A DNA stretch of 64,000 nt from Planctomycetota bacterium. GTDB lineage: Bacteria; Planctomycetota; MHYJ01; JACQXL01. This document shows positions 35,860-45,131 of the stretch, piece by piece. The position numbers were made by a program, and so were the translations under genes. The stretch covers positions 1 to 64,000 of the forward strand of contig JACRIK010000035.1 in the NCBI GenBank assembly GCA_016235865.1. The letters run 5' to 3'. The notes beneath the pieces were generated by a model. That model was given only the letters and a program-made list of their open reading frames with translations, was not told the DNA's origin and searched no databases. Each line of letters begins with the position of its first letter. The first letter of the stretch is position 1.

Positions 35860-36570
35860 CTACTTATGGCCGCATTTGCAGTCACCTCCCATAGTATCTA
35901 TATTCTTCAACAGATTGGCCAGAGTCTGTTTATCCAATTCGGAAATAACGCCAATCAAGCAATTAGGCAACCGTTTCATGGCTACATTAAACTTACCTGT
36001 CTTATCGGTCCAGACAGGACTGGGGTAAGAGCCATAAACAGATTCAGCTCTACTCAAACCGCCTGACGATTCAAATAAAAGAAACGTTACCGGAGTAGTA
36101 TTGTACCTGGCATAAATAGCGGCACAAGGACATCCAGCCATTGACTTACTATTGCCGCCTTCTAACCGGAGTTCTTTATTATTCTTAAGCAATGAGCAGC
36201 AACATTCATTATCGGAGAGCAGATTCTCAATGCGGAATTGGGCGTTCAATGCGCCGGTCAGGTCTGTACCGGTGATTGGTTTAATATCACCCTGTATGAA
36301 TGACTGGTGCTCCTGTTCCATAGCAGAAAGCCAATTGGCAGGAATGCCAGCCGGCGCCAGAAAGATGTAGATAACTACCGCCAAAAGGATAACAGCCGCA
36401 GCGGCGGTAGAGACGAAATATCCAATCCGCTGCCAGACCAGGCGCTTTTCTAATTCGTAGTTTAATAACTCCTGGGTATGCTGCCAGATGGCATCGTCAG
36501 AGGCGCTATTCTTGCTTATAATAGCGGCGACCTTGTAGTCAAGTGCCTCTTCTAGAGCGCTATCAGACAT
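35860..36570 (-). CDS. Putative metal-sensing transmembrane anti-sigma factor
   Basis: One membrane helix at about residues 52-74 (STAAAAVILLAVVIYIFL) separates a short cytoplasmic N-terminal part from a periplasmic domain of about 160 residues rich in Cys (ECCC, GCPC, DCKCGHK). Placement right after the ECF sigma gene with an 8-nt overlap (ATGTCTGA) is the classic sigma/anti-sigma arrangement. Cys clusters suggest metal binding releases the sigma factor. Upstream ATGs at 36588 and 36594 are alternatives. No ZAS motif (HxxxCxxC) is seen, so the call rests on context. Confidence 0.65.
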   Translation of the reverse strand: MSDSALEEALDYKVAAIISKNSASDDAIWQHTQELLNYELEKRLVWQRIGYFVSTAAAAVILLAVVIYIFLAPAGIPANWLSAMEQEHQSFIQGDIKPITGTDLTGALNAQFRIENLLSDNECCCSLLKNNKELRLEGGNSKSMAGCPCAAIYARYNTTPVTFLLFESSGGLSRAESVYGSYPSPVWTDKTGKFNVAMKRLPNCLIGVISELDKQTLANLLKNIDTMGGDCKCGHK

Positions 36571-37108
36571 ATTTGAGTTCTCGGGCATATTCATATAATT
36601 TCTCTTTTAGTTTTGTCCTGGCCCGGGCTAAATAGCCCATCACACTGCCTATAGGCATATCCAAAATCTTGCCAATCTCCTCATAGGAGAATTCACCAAC
36701 TGAACGAAGCAGGAATACCTGGCGTTCATTATCTGGCAGAGCCACCACCGATTCTTTTACCTTATCCTCCATTGTATCAAGCACTTCTACTAAAGAATCA
36801 ACAGATAGTGTCATCTCCGGCGCCACTGTTTTCTCACCTGCCCCGGAGGAGTCTTTTAGTTCCTTGGTTTTCTTATGGGCCCGGTTCAGGTTACGCACCA
36901 CATAATTGGCGATGTGGAACATCCAGACCCGGAACCACTTCTCATCTCCGGAAAACGCTGCAAACTTCTTCCAACCCTCCAGGGCCGTATTCTGGAAGGC
37001 GTCTTCCAATTGCTCCTTATTCCAGAGTATATACCTGATATAATTAAGCAGTGGCTTGCGGCAGCCATTCAGCCGGTCTATAAACTCCCTGTGCTTTTGT
37101 CTATCCAT
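36563..37108 (-). CDS. ECF sigma factor (RpoE-like)
   Basis: A 181-residue sigma-70 family ECF factor. Region 2 spans about residues 15-85 (NKEQLEDAFQNTALEGWKKF, WFRVWMFHIANYVVRNL), a charged linker about 85-110, and region 4 about 118-172 (LPDNERQVFLLRSVGEFSYEEIGKILDMPIGSVMGYLARAR), the helix-turn-helix that reads -35. First gene of the sigma/anti-sigma/cusCBA operon. No Shine-Dalgarno precedes the ATG, which abuts the conserved promoter-like block, so the mRNA may be leaderless or the start may be further in. Confidence 0.9.
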   Translation of the reverse strand: MDRQKHREFIDRLNGCRKPLLNYIRYILWNKEQLEDAFQNTALEGWKKFAAFSGDEKWFRVWMFHIANYVVRNLNRAHKKTKELKDSSGAGEKTVAPEMTLSVDSLVEVLDTMEDKVKESVVALPDNERQVFLLRSVGEFSYEEIGKILDMPIGSVMGYLARARTKLKEKLYEYARELKYV

Positions 37109-37109
37109 G

Positions 37110-37143
37110 TATATAATGTTACAAACACCTGAAAATATTACAA
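37110..37143 (-). promoter_or_regulatory. ECF-type promoter motif, copy 1
   Basis: On the minus strand it reads TTGTAATATTTTCAGGT, 3 bp, then TGTAACATTATATA, ending 1 bp before the sigma gene ATG. It is almost identical to 29709-29742. Probably the autoregulated promoter of the sigma/efflux operon. Confidence 0.7.
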
Positions 37144-37201
37144 CCTTTTAGCAAATCCATTTAATTGTCATAACCGGGAACAGAATAATTGCATTTTTTG
37201 C

Positions 37202-37229
37202 TTGACATTACCGTAAAAGCATCTATAAA
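37202..37229 (+). promoter_or_regulatory. Promoter of acyl-CoA dehydrogenase
   Basis: TTGACA (37202-37207), 16-bp spacer, TATAAA (37224-37229), 35 bp before the start codon. Confidence 0.65.
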
Positions 37230-37263
37230 TATATCAAATATTCAATGGAATAGAGAGGGCTGA

Positions 37264-38406
37264 ATGGATTTTCGCCTGACCGAAGAACAAAAGATGCTCC
37301 AGCAGACTATCAGAGAGTTTGCTGAAAGTGAAATCAAACCACTGGCCGCCGAATCAGACCACACTGGTAAATTCCCCATAGAGACCGTAAAAAAATTAGC
37401 CGAACTTGGATTTATGGGCATTCCCTTTCCGGAAAAATACGGAGGAGCCGGGCTGGATTACGTCTCTTATGCGGTGGCCGTTGAAGAAATCTCAGCCGCC
37501 TGCGCTTCAACCGGAGTAATTGTCTCGGCACATACCTCGCTGGGCTGCGATCCGATATATTCGGCCGGCACCGAAGAGCAGAAACAGAAATTCCTGACTC
37601 CCCTGGCTAAAGGCACCAATATCGGATGCCTGGGCCTGACTGAGCCATCCGCCGGCTCTGATGCGGCCAATATCAAAACCAACGCGGTTTTAGACGGCAA
37701 TAACTGGATTATCAATGGCACGAAATTATTCATCACCAACGCAGCCCAGGCCGATATTGCCGTAATAACCGCCATAACCGATAAATCACAGGGACATAAA
37801 GGCATCTCCACCTTCATCGTGGAAAAAGGCACACCCGGATTCAAGGTCGGCAAGGTGGAAGATAAACTGGGCATTAAGGCATCATCTACGGCTGAACTCA
37901 TCTTTGAAGACTGCCGGATCCCCAAGGAAAATCTGCTGGGGCCATTAGGCGGCGGATTTAAGATTGCCCTGCAGACATTAGACGGTGGCCGGATCGGCAT
38001 TGCGGCCCAGGCCGTGGGCATTGCCCGGGCGGCGCTTGAAGCATCGGTTAAATATTCCAAGGAACGCACCCAGTTTAATCAGCCCATTTCCAATTTCCAG
38101 GCCATCCAGTGGATGCTGGCGGATATGGCCACCCAGACAGATGCGGCGCGGCTCCTAACCCTGCGGGCCGCCTGGCTTAAGGATACCAAGGAACGGTTCT
38201 CACAGCAATCAGCCATGGCCAAACTGTTTGCCTCAGAAGTAGCCACTGACGCGGCGCACAAGGCCATCCAGATTTACGGCGGATACGGATACACCAAGGA
38301 TTACCCGGTGGAGCGCTTCTATCGCGATGCCCGGATTACCGAGATTTACGAAGGAACATCGGAGATACAGAGATTAGTTATTGCCAGTAATTTACTGAAA
38401 AGCTGA
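37264..38406 (+). CDS. Acyl-CoA dehydrogenase (short-chain type)
   Basis: FAD enzyme of 380 residues that introduces the alpha-beta double bond in acyl-CoA. It contains GCLGLTEPSAGSDAA (about residues 121-135), the FAD-contact WIINGTKLFITNA (about 147-159) and the C-terminal YGGYGYTKDYPVERFYRDARITEIYEG, in which the Glu of YEGTSE is the usual catalytic base. It resembles butyryl- or short-chain enzymes. AGAGAGGG lies before the ATG. No ETF or thiolase is adjacent; the next gene is a branched-chain aminotransferase, suggesting a possible role in branched-chain amino acid breakdown (inference). Confidence 0.93.
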   Translation: MDFRLTEEQKMLQQTIREFAESEIKPLAAESDHTGKFPIETVKKLAELGFMGIPFPEKYGGAGLDYVSYAVAVEEISAACASTGVIVSAHTSLGCDPIYSAGTEEQKQKFLTPLAKGTNIGCLGLTEPSAGSDAANIKTNAVLDGNNWIINGTKLFITNAAQADIAVITAITDKSQGHKGISTFIVEKGTPGFKVGKVEDKLGIKASSTAELIFEDCRIPKENLLGPLGGGFKIALQTLDGGRIGIAAQAVGIARAALEASVKYSKERTQFNQPISNFQAIQWMLADMATQTDAARLLTLRAAWLKDTKERFSQQSAMAKLFASEVATDAAHKAIQIYGGYGYTKDYPVERFYRDARITEIYEGTSEIQRLVIASNLLKS

Positions 38407-38489
38407 ACAACTAAAGAACCATAAAACGGATAACTAGTATTTTGTTTTATAGTCCTTTAGTTCTTAAATTATAGAGAGTGAGGGGTAAT

Positions 38490-39371
38490 ATGGGCCTATG
38501 CATTTATCTCAACGGCAAGTTCTATACCAAACGCGAAGAAGCAACGGTCTCGGTCTATGACCACGGATTCCTTTATGGCGACGGCGTATTTGAGGGCATC
38601 CGGGTTTATAACGGCAAGGTCTTCAAACTCCACGATCATATCAAGCGGCTCTACCAATCCGCCATTTCCATAATGCTTAAGATTCCGTTTTCCCAGGAAA
38701 AGATGGAACAACTGGTGATAGAAACCTGCCGCAAGACCGGACTTAAGGACATTTATATCCGACTGGTAGTATCGCGTGGCGCCGGTGATTTAGGGCTTGA
38801 CCCGCGCAAGTGTTCCGAGCCGACTATCGTTATTATGGCGGACAAGATTGCCCTTTATCCGCCCGAGAAATACCAGGCCGGCATTAAGGTCATCTCTTCA
38901 GCCACCAGGCGTAACCGCCCGGATACGCTTAATTCCCAGATTAAATCATTGAACTATCTCAACAATATCCTGGCCAAGTTAGAAACATTTACCTATGGGG
39001 CAGACGAAGCCATTATGCTTAATGACGAAGGCTATGTCTCTGAAGCCACGGCCGATAATGTCTTTATCGTCAAGAACTCCCATAAATTATACACCCCGCC
39101 GGCATATCTGGGCATACTGGAAGGTATTACCAGGGGATGTGTCATTGAGATTGCCAAGAAGATGGATTATCAAGTGATTGAAGAACCCTTCACGGTACAC
39201 GACATTTATACATCCGAGGAATGCTTCCTAACTGGATCCGGAGCAGAACTGATTCCAGTAATAGAAATAGACGATCGTCCGATAGGCGATGGCAAACCCG
39301 GTAAGCACTTTAAGAAATTACTGGATGCCTACCAAAAGTTAACCCATAACGAAGGTGTGCCGATCGGGTAA
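38490..39371 (+). CDS. ilvE: Branched-chain amino acid aminotransferase
   Basis: Fold-type IV PLP transaminase interconverting Leu/Ile/Val and their keto acids. Visible are VYDHGFLYGDGVFEGIR (about residues 19-35), the PLP lysine in NSQIKSLNYLNN (about 154), and EATADNVFIV and LTGSGAELIPV towards the C-terminus. A GTG 12 nt upstream is possible, but GAGGGG is well placed for the ATG chosen here (293 residues). Confidence 0.93.
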   Translation: MGLCIYLNGKFYTKREEATVSVYDHGFLYGDGVFEGIRVYNGKVFKLHDHIKRLYQSAISIMLKIPFSQEKMEQLVIETCRKTGLKDIYIRLVVSRGAGDLGLDPRKCSEPTIVIMADKIALYPPEKYQAGIKVISSATRRNRPDTLNSQIKSLNYLNNILAKLETFTYGADEAIMLNDEGYVSEATADNVFIVKNSHKLYTPPAYLGILEGITRGCVIEIAKKMDYQVIEEPFTVHDIYTSEECFLTGSGAELIPVIEIDDRPIGDGKPGKHFKKLLDAYQKLTHNEGVPIG

Positions 39372-39378
39372 TGATTAA

Positions 39379-40401
39379 TTACTTCTTTAGATTCTTGAGA
39401 ATCTCAGGTAGTTTATTGAGAATTGCCTGTTCCTTAAGATGTTCGCGATAGGGCCGGGCCGGAAACCCGGCTACCATCGTGTTGGACGGAATATCCTTTA
39501 GCACACCGGATTTGGCGCCGACCTTAACATTATCTCCGATAGTCACGTGGCCATCCACCCCGCTGTGACCAGCCAATATCACATTCTTGCCGATTTTAGC
39601 AGATCCACCGATGACCGTGCCGGCAATAATAAGAGTGTTTTCACCGACCTCCACATTATGGGCGATATGAACAAGATTGTCAGTCTTGACATTTTTCCTG
39701 ATGATGGTTGAGCCGAACCTAGCCCGGTCAACCGTACAGTTGGCACCTAATTCCACATCGTCTTCAATTACTACGTTACCTCTTTGCGGTAATTTTACTC
39801 TCTCGCCTTTTTCCAAGGTAAAACCGAATCCATCAGACCCGACAACTGTTCCGCTATGAATTATTATATTATCACCCAGTATACAATTTTCCCTGATTAC
39901 CGCATTGGGATAAATTAGGCAGTTTCTCCCGATTTTAACCGAGTGACCAATATAGACATTAGAATAAACAACAGTTTTTTCTCCGACCACAGCACCATTT
40001 TCAATAACTGTGAATGCACCAACTGAAACACCTTTGCCTAATTTTACGCCTTTAGCAATAACTGATTTAGGATGAACGCCTTTGGGGGCAGTATCCGTGG
40101 GGGGATTGAGACAGTCCACAACCCGGCTGAATGCCAAGTCGGGGTTATCAACCAGAATCACTGCTATGCTTGACGGGGTCTCCTTTAATGCCTGCATCAT
40201 TACAATAGCTGATGCTTTAGTGCTTTTGAGGAGCGGCAGGTATTTCCGGTTGGTCAGGAAGGTGATATCGCCTTCTTTTGCCAGGTCAATGGTAGCGTAA
40301 TTTTTGATGGCAACATCCTTACGGCCAGAGACTATTCGGCCTTTAAGTAATTTAGCAATTGCTTCAGCAGTAGGAAATGAGGATCGTTTCATAATATGCA
40401 T
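39379..40401 (-). CDS. lpxD: UDP-3-O-acylglucosamine N-acyltransferase
   Basis: Third step of lipid A synthesis. It has an N-terminal uridine-binding domain (FLTNRKYLPLLKSTKASAIVM), then a left-handed beta-helix of hexapeptide repeats (about residues 100-310) with catalytic His in AGHSGVDGHVTIG and the family block IIHSGTVVGSDGFGF. The start at MHIMKRSS is chosen for its AAGG; an upstream GTG would add 10 residues. Downstream of ompH and bamA, the usual envelope cluster order. Implies lipopolysaccharide production. Confidence 0.93.
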   Translation of the reverse strand: MHIMKRSSFPTAEAIAKLLKGRIVSGRKDVAIKNYATIDLAKEGDITFLTNRKYLPLLKSTKASAIVMMQALKETPSSIAVILVDNPDLAFSRVVDCLNPPTDTAPKGVHPKSVIAKGVKLGKGVSVGAFTVIENGAVVGEKTVVYSNVYIGHSVKIGRNCLIYPNAVIRENCILGDNIIIHSGTVVGSDGFGFTLEKGERVKLPQRGNVVIEDDVELGANCTVDRARFGSTIIRKNVKTDNLVHIAHNVEVGENTLIIAGTVIGGSAKIGKNVILAGHSGVDGHVTIGDNVKVGAKSGVLKDIPSNTMVAGFPARPYREHLKEQAILNKLPEILKNLKK

Positions 40402-40443
40402 GGAACCTTCGGAGATTTTAGCAAAAGACACCCGTTACCTGTT

Positions 40444-41127
40444 TTATTTATTCAGTATCTTAATAACATCCTCAGTGATGTCGGTTTCCTTGGGCGCATA
40501 AAGAATAGTCCTGATATTTATTTGAACGCTAAAATCTTCCCCTTGAGGTATCGCAGAAAGTGCCGGGTCTGACTTAAAAATAAAAGTATAACCATTATCA
40601 ACAGCATACTTGCTTATAACATCCCGGATATCTTTATACATTTTAACGGCATGCTCATTAAACCTGTTCCTGATATACTCATTCCAGGCTTTCGTTTTAT
40701 ACTCATAACGCGCCTGCTCCTTGGCTAATTCCTCACTTTTTTCTCGATACAATTCGCTACCCAGCGACAATACTTCTATTTCCTCTCGCAACTTCTTTAT
40801 GTTCATTAATATTTCTTTTCTAAGCAAATCCTCTTTCTTCCTCTCGCTCTCCAGAATTTTCTCGAATTCTTTGAACTTACCGTATTTATCAAAAACCTCG
40901 GCTAAATTAACCACACCAACCTTGAACGGAAATGAACCAATATTCGAACTGGGTTTTACTTCAGTCCCTGGTGTATCAGCCGAAGACGGTTTTACGTCAT
41001 TTGGCATAACCTGTTCGGAGTCCACCGGCTTGGGCGGAGGCGTTGTTTCATCCTGCGCGATTATAGCTGAATAACAGCCAATCATACCGATTATGACAAT
41101 TCCGATAATAATACCTGCGATCTTCAT
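40444..41127 (-). CDS. OmpH/Skp-family periplasmic chaperone
   Basis: A protein of about 227 residues with an N-terminal signal/helix (MKIAGIIIGIVIIGMIGC; the Cys could be lipidated), a Pro/Thr/Ser linker and a Skp-type domain: VGVVNLAEVFDKYGKFKEFEKIL, then a long charged coiled coil and a C-terminal FIFKSDPALSAI block. It holds unfolded outer-membrane proteins in the periplasm. Placement between bamA and lpxD supports the call. AAGGAG lies 7 nt before the chosen ATG. Confidence 0.85.
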   Translation of the reverse strand: MKIAGIIIGIVIIGMIGCYSAIIAQDETTPPPKPVDSEQVMPNDVKPSSADTPGTEVKPSSNIGSFPFKVGVVNLAEVFDKYGKFKEFEKILESERKKEDLLRKEILMNIKKLREEIEVLSLGSELYREKSEELAKEQARYEYKTKAWNEYIRNRFNEHAVKMYKDIRDVISKYAVDNGYTFIFKSDPALSAIPQGEDFSVQINIRTILYAPKETDITEDVIKILNK

Positions 41128-41237
41128 AAACATTCTCCTTTTCGAACCTGTTACTCCATACCGATATCTATCGGAATAGAATCTCTCTAAGGTTCTCATT
41201 TGGGCACTCTATAATATCCGTATTATAATTACAAGTT

Positions 41238-43697
41238 TTAGAATCCGAAACCAAGATTCATCTGGACACGCTGAACTTCGTCATCCAGCTGTTGTTTAAT
41301 AGGATAGGCGATATCCAACGAAATCGGTATCATTCCTATCTGGAATCTCAAGCCGTAGCCAAAAGATGTTCTAGTGGTATTCCAGTTAAGTTCACCCCAG
41401 GTATTGACGACGTTAGCCGCATCGTAGAATACGCCAAATCTCATAACTTCCATCGTAGTACCAGCCATTTCCTCGGTATACAAAGGATAAGACAATTCAC
41501 TATTAAATATCCCCATGATTTTACCACCCACCGGCACGCCATCCTGTTTTGGGCTAATCGTCCGGTATCTAAAACCCCGGGCACTCTTAAATCCACCACC
41601 GTAGAATTTTTCAAAGAAAGGCGTAACGTCCGTATCGCCAAATCGCTCCACCTGACCTAACTTAGAATTAATACTAAGGACAATTGGTTTGCCATCCCAA
41701 TCAAATAAAGTATTATATTTATCAGCCGTGAGAATTGTTTTAGTAAAATCAAAATCACCGCCCAGAAAACCACCAGCATATTCTTCTGACAGATGCACTC
41801 TGTAACCGCCACTGGGAAAATACCGACGATTACGGGTATCATTACCGATAAAATAAGTAATGCTTTGCTGGGTATTACTGCCTTCTAAATCCTGAATTGA
41901 CTGCGGCGCATCCGATTCCACATTGCTAATATCTATCTGTTCAGTACGCGGTCCGGCGCCTATCTGCCAGGTTTTCCAAAAACGCCTAGCCAGGGTAAAA
42001 TCAATGCTGTCCCGGTCTTCACTATAATCAATCCAATCACGTTCAAATCCGGAAACGTTAAAATCAAATTCTAGTTGTTTATCAAAAACATAAGGTTCTG
42101 TAAAAGATAGTCCATATTGCGAGGTTGAGATGCCCGGCTGCCAGGTAAGCCTAAGCCGCTGACCTCCCCCAGCAAATGATTTTCCCGTGAAAAATCCTCC
42201 GAAACTTTCGGGAGGATTAGCCAGATCAAAATTTATCTGATCATATTGGATAATACCGCTAAAACCGTAATTGGAGCTGTAGCCACCTCCAAAATTCATC
42301 ATTCCGGTGGTAGTCTCGTCAACTTTAAGTAAAATATTCTTTAACTGCGCTGAACTCCCTTCTTCTATATCAAAATCCATATCCTTAAAATAACGAGTGC
42401 TGCCAACGCGATCCAAACTATCCCTGATTAAACTATAATCCATTAAATCGCCAGGAGCAATTGCCATTTCGCGCCGGATGACTTTGTCCTTGGTTTTATC
42501 ATTGCCCGTAATTTTTATTTTTTCCAAATAACTGGGTTTGCCTTCTATAACTTCATATGTCAGATCTACAATTGCCGTTTTTGCCGGGAAGTGAGTCTTT
42601 ATCTCCACATTGCAATCAATATAACCCAATTTACCATAGAGAGTCTTAATGGCATTACTATCCTTGAGAATAGCTTCCATTTCATATATAGAATTCTCTT
42701 TCACCGTGGTTTTAGTAAGAATATCAGCGGTGTTTATTATCTTATTGTCAGCAATGGTAAACTTACCCACCTTGTAGCGTTCCCCTTCGTCAATATGAAT
42801 GGCTATATTAACCCTATTCTTTTTAGCATTAAAAATAACATCTTCAATAAAGACGTTGACATCCAGCCAACCATTATCACGGTAGAATTTCTTGAGCCGC
42901 TCCACATCTAAAACAAGCTCTTTCTCCTGGTAATAGGTGGCATTATCCTGTTTTATTGCATTATAAAGCGGGTGCTCATAAAATATCTCATAAAAGACGT
43001 TATATGCCTTCCCCCAAAAATATTTAGGTGGTTCGTAAGGAAACGACTTATTCCCGTTAAAAACAATATCGCTTATCTTAACTTTAGGTCCTTCACGAAC
43101 CGTATAAGTAAGTATCTTGCCTTTAATTCCGGTATCCACACGATAGGTTATGTCAACAAAGTAGTAGCCCTTTTCCAAATATTTATCCGTCAGCGCCTTG
43201 ATATCTGCCTTCGCCAAGAAGATATTTAATGCCGAATTATCCTTAATTTTAAGAACTTCTTTTAATAAATTCAGGGAAAATTCATCTACTCCCTCAAATT
43301 TAACTTCCAGAATCATTATAGATTCTTCCACTGTAAGGATAATCTTTACTTTAGTCCCAGAGTCCACATCTTCCACCTTCCAATCAATCTTGATAAAAAG
43401 ATCACTATCATAAAGCCGACGAACATCCTCCTCAAGGACTGCCTGGGAAAAAGCCCCACCCTTTTTGGACTGTAGTTTACTTAATACATTCTGAAGATTA
43501 ACTTGTTGCAATCCAACAATTTCTATAGAGTCAATAACTGACGCTTTTTTAGCTTCTTTAGCTGGAGACTGGAAATCTGTCTTAGGTGCTGAAGTGTTTT
43601 TAGACGATTCAGCAGGATTTTGGGCATATAATATGACGCCACATAATAAAATCAGGCAACCAAACACAATCTTATTATAAACCAGCTTGTTCATCAT
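41238..43697 (-). CDS. bamA: Outer membrane protein assembly factor BamA
   Basis: Inserts beta-barrel proteins into the outer membrane. The 819-residue precursor has a signal peptide (FGCLILLCGVILYAQ), several POTRA domains from about residue 55 to 440 (IDSIEIVGLQQVNLQNVLSK, VKISDIVFNGNKSF, YLEKIKITGNDKTKDKVIRR), then a 16-strand type barrel with NTRNRRYFPSGG and FYGGGFKSARGFRYRTISP and a terminal phenylalanine. The ATG overlaps the dnaB stop by 4 nt. Confidence 0.95.
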   Translation of the reverse strand: MMNKLVYNKIVFGCLILLCGVILYAQNPAESSKNTSAPKTDFQSPAKEAKKASVIDSIEIVGLQQVNLQNVLSKLQSKKGGAFSQAVLEEDVRRLYDSDLFIKIDWKVEDVDSGTKVKIILTVEESIMILEVKFEGVDEFSLNLLKEVLKIKDNSALNIFLAKADIKALTDKYLEKGYYFVDITYRVDTGIKGKILTYTVREGPKVKISDIVFNGNKSFPYEPPKYFWGKAYNVFYEIFYEHPLYNAIKQDNATYYQEKELVLDVERLKKFYRDNGWLDVNVFIEDVIFNAKKNRVNIAIHIDEGERYKVGKFTIADNKIINTADILTKTTVKENSIYEMEAILKDSNAIKTLYGKLGYIDCNVEIKTHFPAKTAIVDLTYEVIEGKPSYLEKIKITGNDKTKDKVIRREMAIAPGDLMDYSLIRDSLDRVGSTRYFKDMDFDIEEGSSAQLKNILLKVDETTTGMMNFGGGYSSNYGFSGIIQYDQINFDLANPPESFGGFFTGKSFAGGGQRLRLTWQPGISTSQYGLSFTEPYVFDKQLEFDFNVSGFERDWIDYSEDRDSIDFTLARRFWKTWQIGAGPRTEQIDISNVESDAPQSIQDLEGSNTQQSITYFIGNDTRNRRYFPSGGYRVHLSEEYAGGFLGGDFDFTKTILTADKYNTLFDWDGKPIVLSINSKLGQVERFGDTDVTPFFEKFYGGGFKSARGFRYRTISPKQDGVPVGGKIMGIFNSELSYPLYTEEMAGTTMEVMRFGVFYDAANVVNTWGELNWNTTRTSFGYGLRFQIGMIPISLDIAYPIKQQLDDEVQRVQMNLGFGF

Positions 43698-45085
43698 AGA
43701 TCTTCTTCCATCATCTGAACTTCTTCTTGAGTGAGGTCCTCAAAGCGATAGAATTCCTTTAAGAATGCAACAGGGACATTCTCGCCGGATGGACCATTTC
43801 TTTGCTTGCCGATATTAATATCACATTTATTTTTAGTTGTTTCATCATCCGGGTTATACATTTCGTCACGGTAAAGAAGGAAAACAACATCCGCATCCTG
43901 TTCAATGGCGCCAGATTCACGTAAGTCTGAAAGTCGAGGTCGGGGGTGTTTAGTAGAAGTAGGCCGCCTCTCTGGTTCCCGGCTTAATTGGGCCATTGCA
44001 ACTACTGGTATTTCAAGTTCTTTGGCTAATCCTTTAAGAGATGATGAAATATAGGCTATCTCTCTTTCACGGTTATCAGCATCTTCCCATCTCATCAATT
44101 GCAAATAATCAACAATAATTAATTGAATGTCATGCTGGCTCTTCAGGCGTCTAGAACGGTTTCTCAACTCGAAGACCGAAAGCCCTGAAGTATCATCAAT
44201 AAAAATTGGTGAATCTTCTAAAACGCCACAGACATCAAGAATGTGACGACGCTCTTCTTCGGAAAGCATTCCACTCCTCAATTTAGTACTGTTAATCCTT
44301 GCCGTGGAACAGAGAAGATTTTTGACTATCTGCTCGGATGTAACCTCAAGGGTATATAGAACCACTGGTTTTTTGCCCCTCATTGCAATATCATCAAGAA
44401 GACGTAGTGCAAAACTGGATTTACCGCTCCCTGGCCTACCGGCCACAATAACAAGTTGAGAAGGATGCAAGCCACCAGTCAAATCATCTAATCTAGTCAA
44501 TCCAGTAGTTAACCCGGTAACTCTTTCAGCCTTATCCCTAATTTGACTGAAAACATTCTTAACAATCTGCTTGATATTAACCACCTCGGATTTGTCTTTT
44601 TCCTGCGCAAGTTCAAAAATGTTTTTCTGGGCATCTTCCAGTAGTTTTTCCGACTCTACTTCTCCACGGCTGCTTCTTTGCAGAATATTATTGGAAAGGT
44701 TTATCAATTCTCTTAGGATGTATTTTTCCCTGATAATCTCGGCATAAAATGTAGCATTACTGGATGTCGGAACCGATTCCAAAATGGTAACAATGTTTTC
44801 AATTCCGCCAGCCCGGTCAAGATTCCCCTTCTTTAGAAGCTCATCCTTAAGAATAACTACATCAAAAGAACGCCTCTGGTCATACAATTCCACCATCGTA
44901 TCAAATATTAACTTGTGAGGCAAGTGGTAAAAATGACTGGATTTGATTATCTCGGACACGTCACCCAACTGATTATTATCAAGAATCAGCGAACCGAGCA
45001 GGGCACTTTCGGCATTTAAATCATATGGATATTGAAAATCACCAACCGTTGTTACTTTGGCACTGTGAATGGTTTCTGTCGCCAT
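43694..45085 (-). CDS. dnaB: Replicative DNA helicase DnaB
   Basis: Hexameric 5'-3' helicase at the replication fork. The N-terminal domain (about residues 10-150) includes NAESALLGSLILDN. The RecA-like domain has Walker A VIVAGRPGSGKSSFALRL (about 215-232) and Walker B IQLIIVDYLQLM, followed by EIAYISSSLKGLAKELEIPVVAMAQLSR. No intein. The start MATETIHS is preferred over an ATG 13 codons earlier that overlaps the rplI-side spacer. Last in the rpsF-ssb-rpsR-rplI-dnaB group. Confidence 0.95.
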   Translation of the reverse strand: MATETIHSAKVTTVGDFQYPYDLNAESALLGSLILDNNQLGDVSEIIKSSHFYHLPHKLIFDTMVELYDQRRSFDVVILKDELLKKGNLDRAGGIENIVTILESVPTSSNATFYAEIIREKYILRELINLSNNILQRSSRGEVESEKLLEDAQKNIFELAQEKDKSEVVNIKQIVKNVFSQIRDKAERVTGLTTGLTRLDDLTGGLHPSQLVIVAGRPGSGKSSFALRLLDDIAMRGKKPVVLYTLEVTSEQIVKNLLCSTARINSTKLRSGMLSEEERRHILDVCGVLEDSPIFIDDTSGLSVFELRNRSRRLKSQHDIQLIIVDYLQLMRWEDADNREREIAYISSSLKGLAKELEIPVVAMAQLSREPERRPTSTKHPRPRLSDLRESGAIEQDADVVFLLYRDEMYNPDDETTKNKCDINIGKQRNGPSGENVPVAFLKEFYRFEDLTQEEVQMMEEDL

Positions 45086-45131
45086 AATTTTATTATTTCT
45101 CTTAGAGCCACCGGCTATAACCATCTATTCT

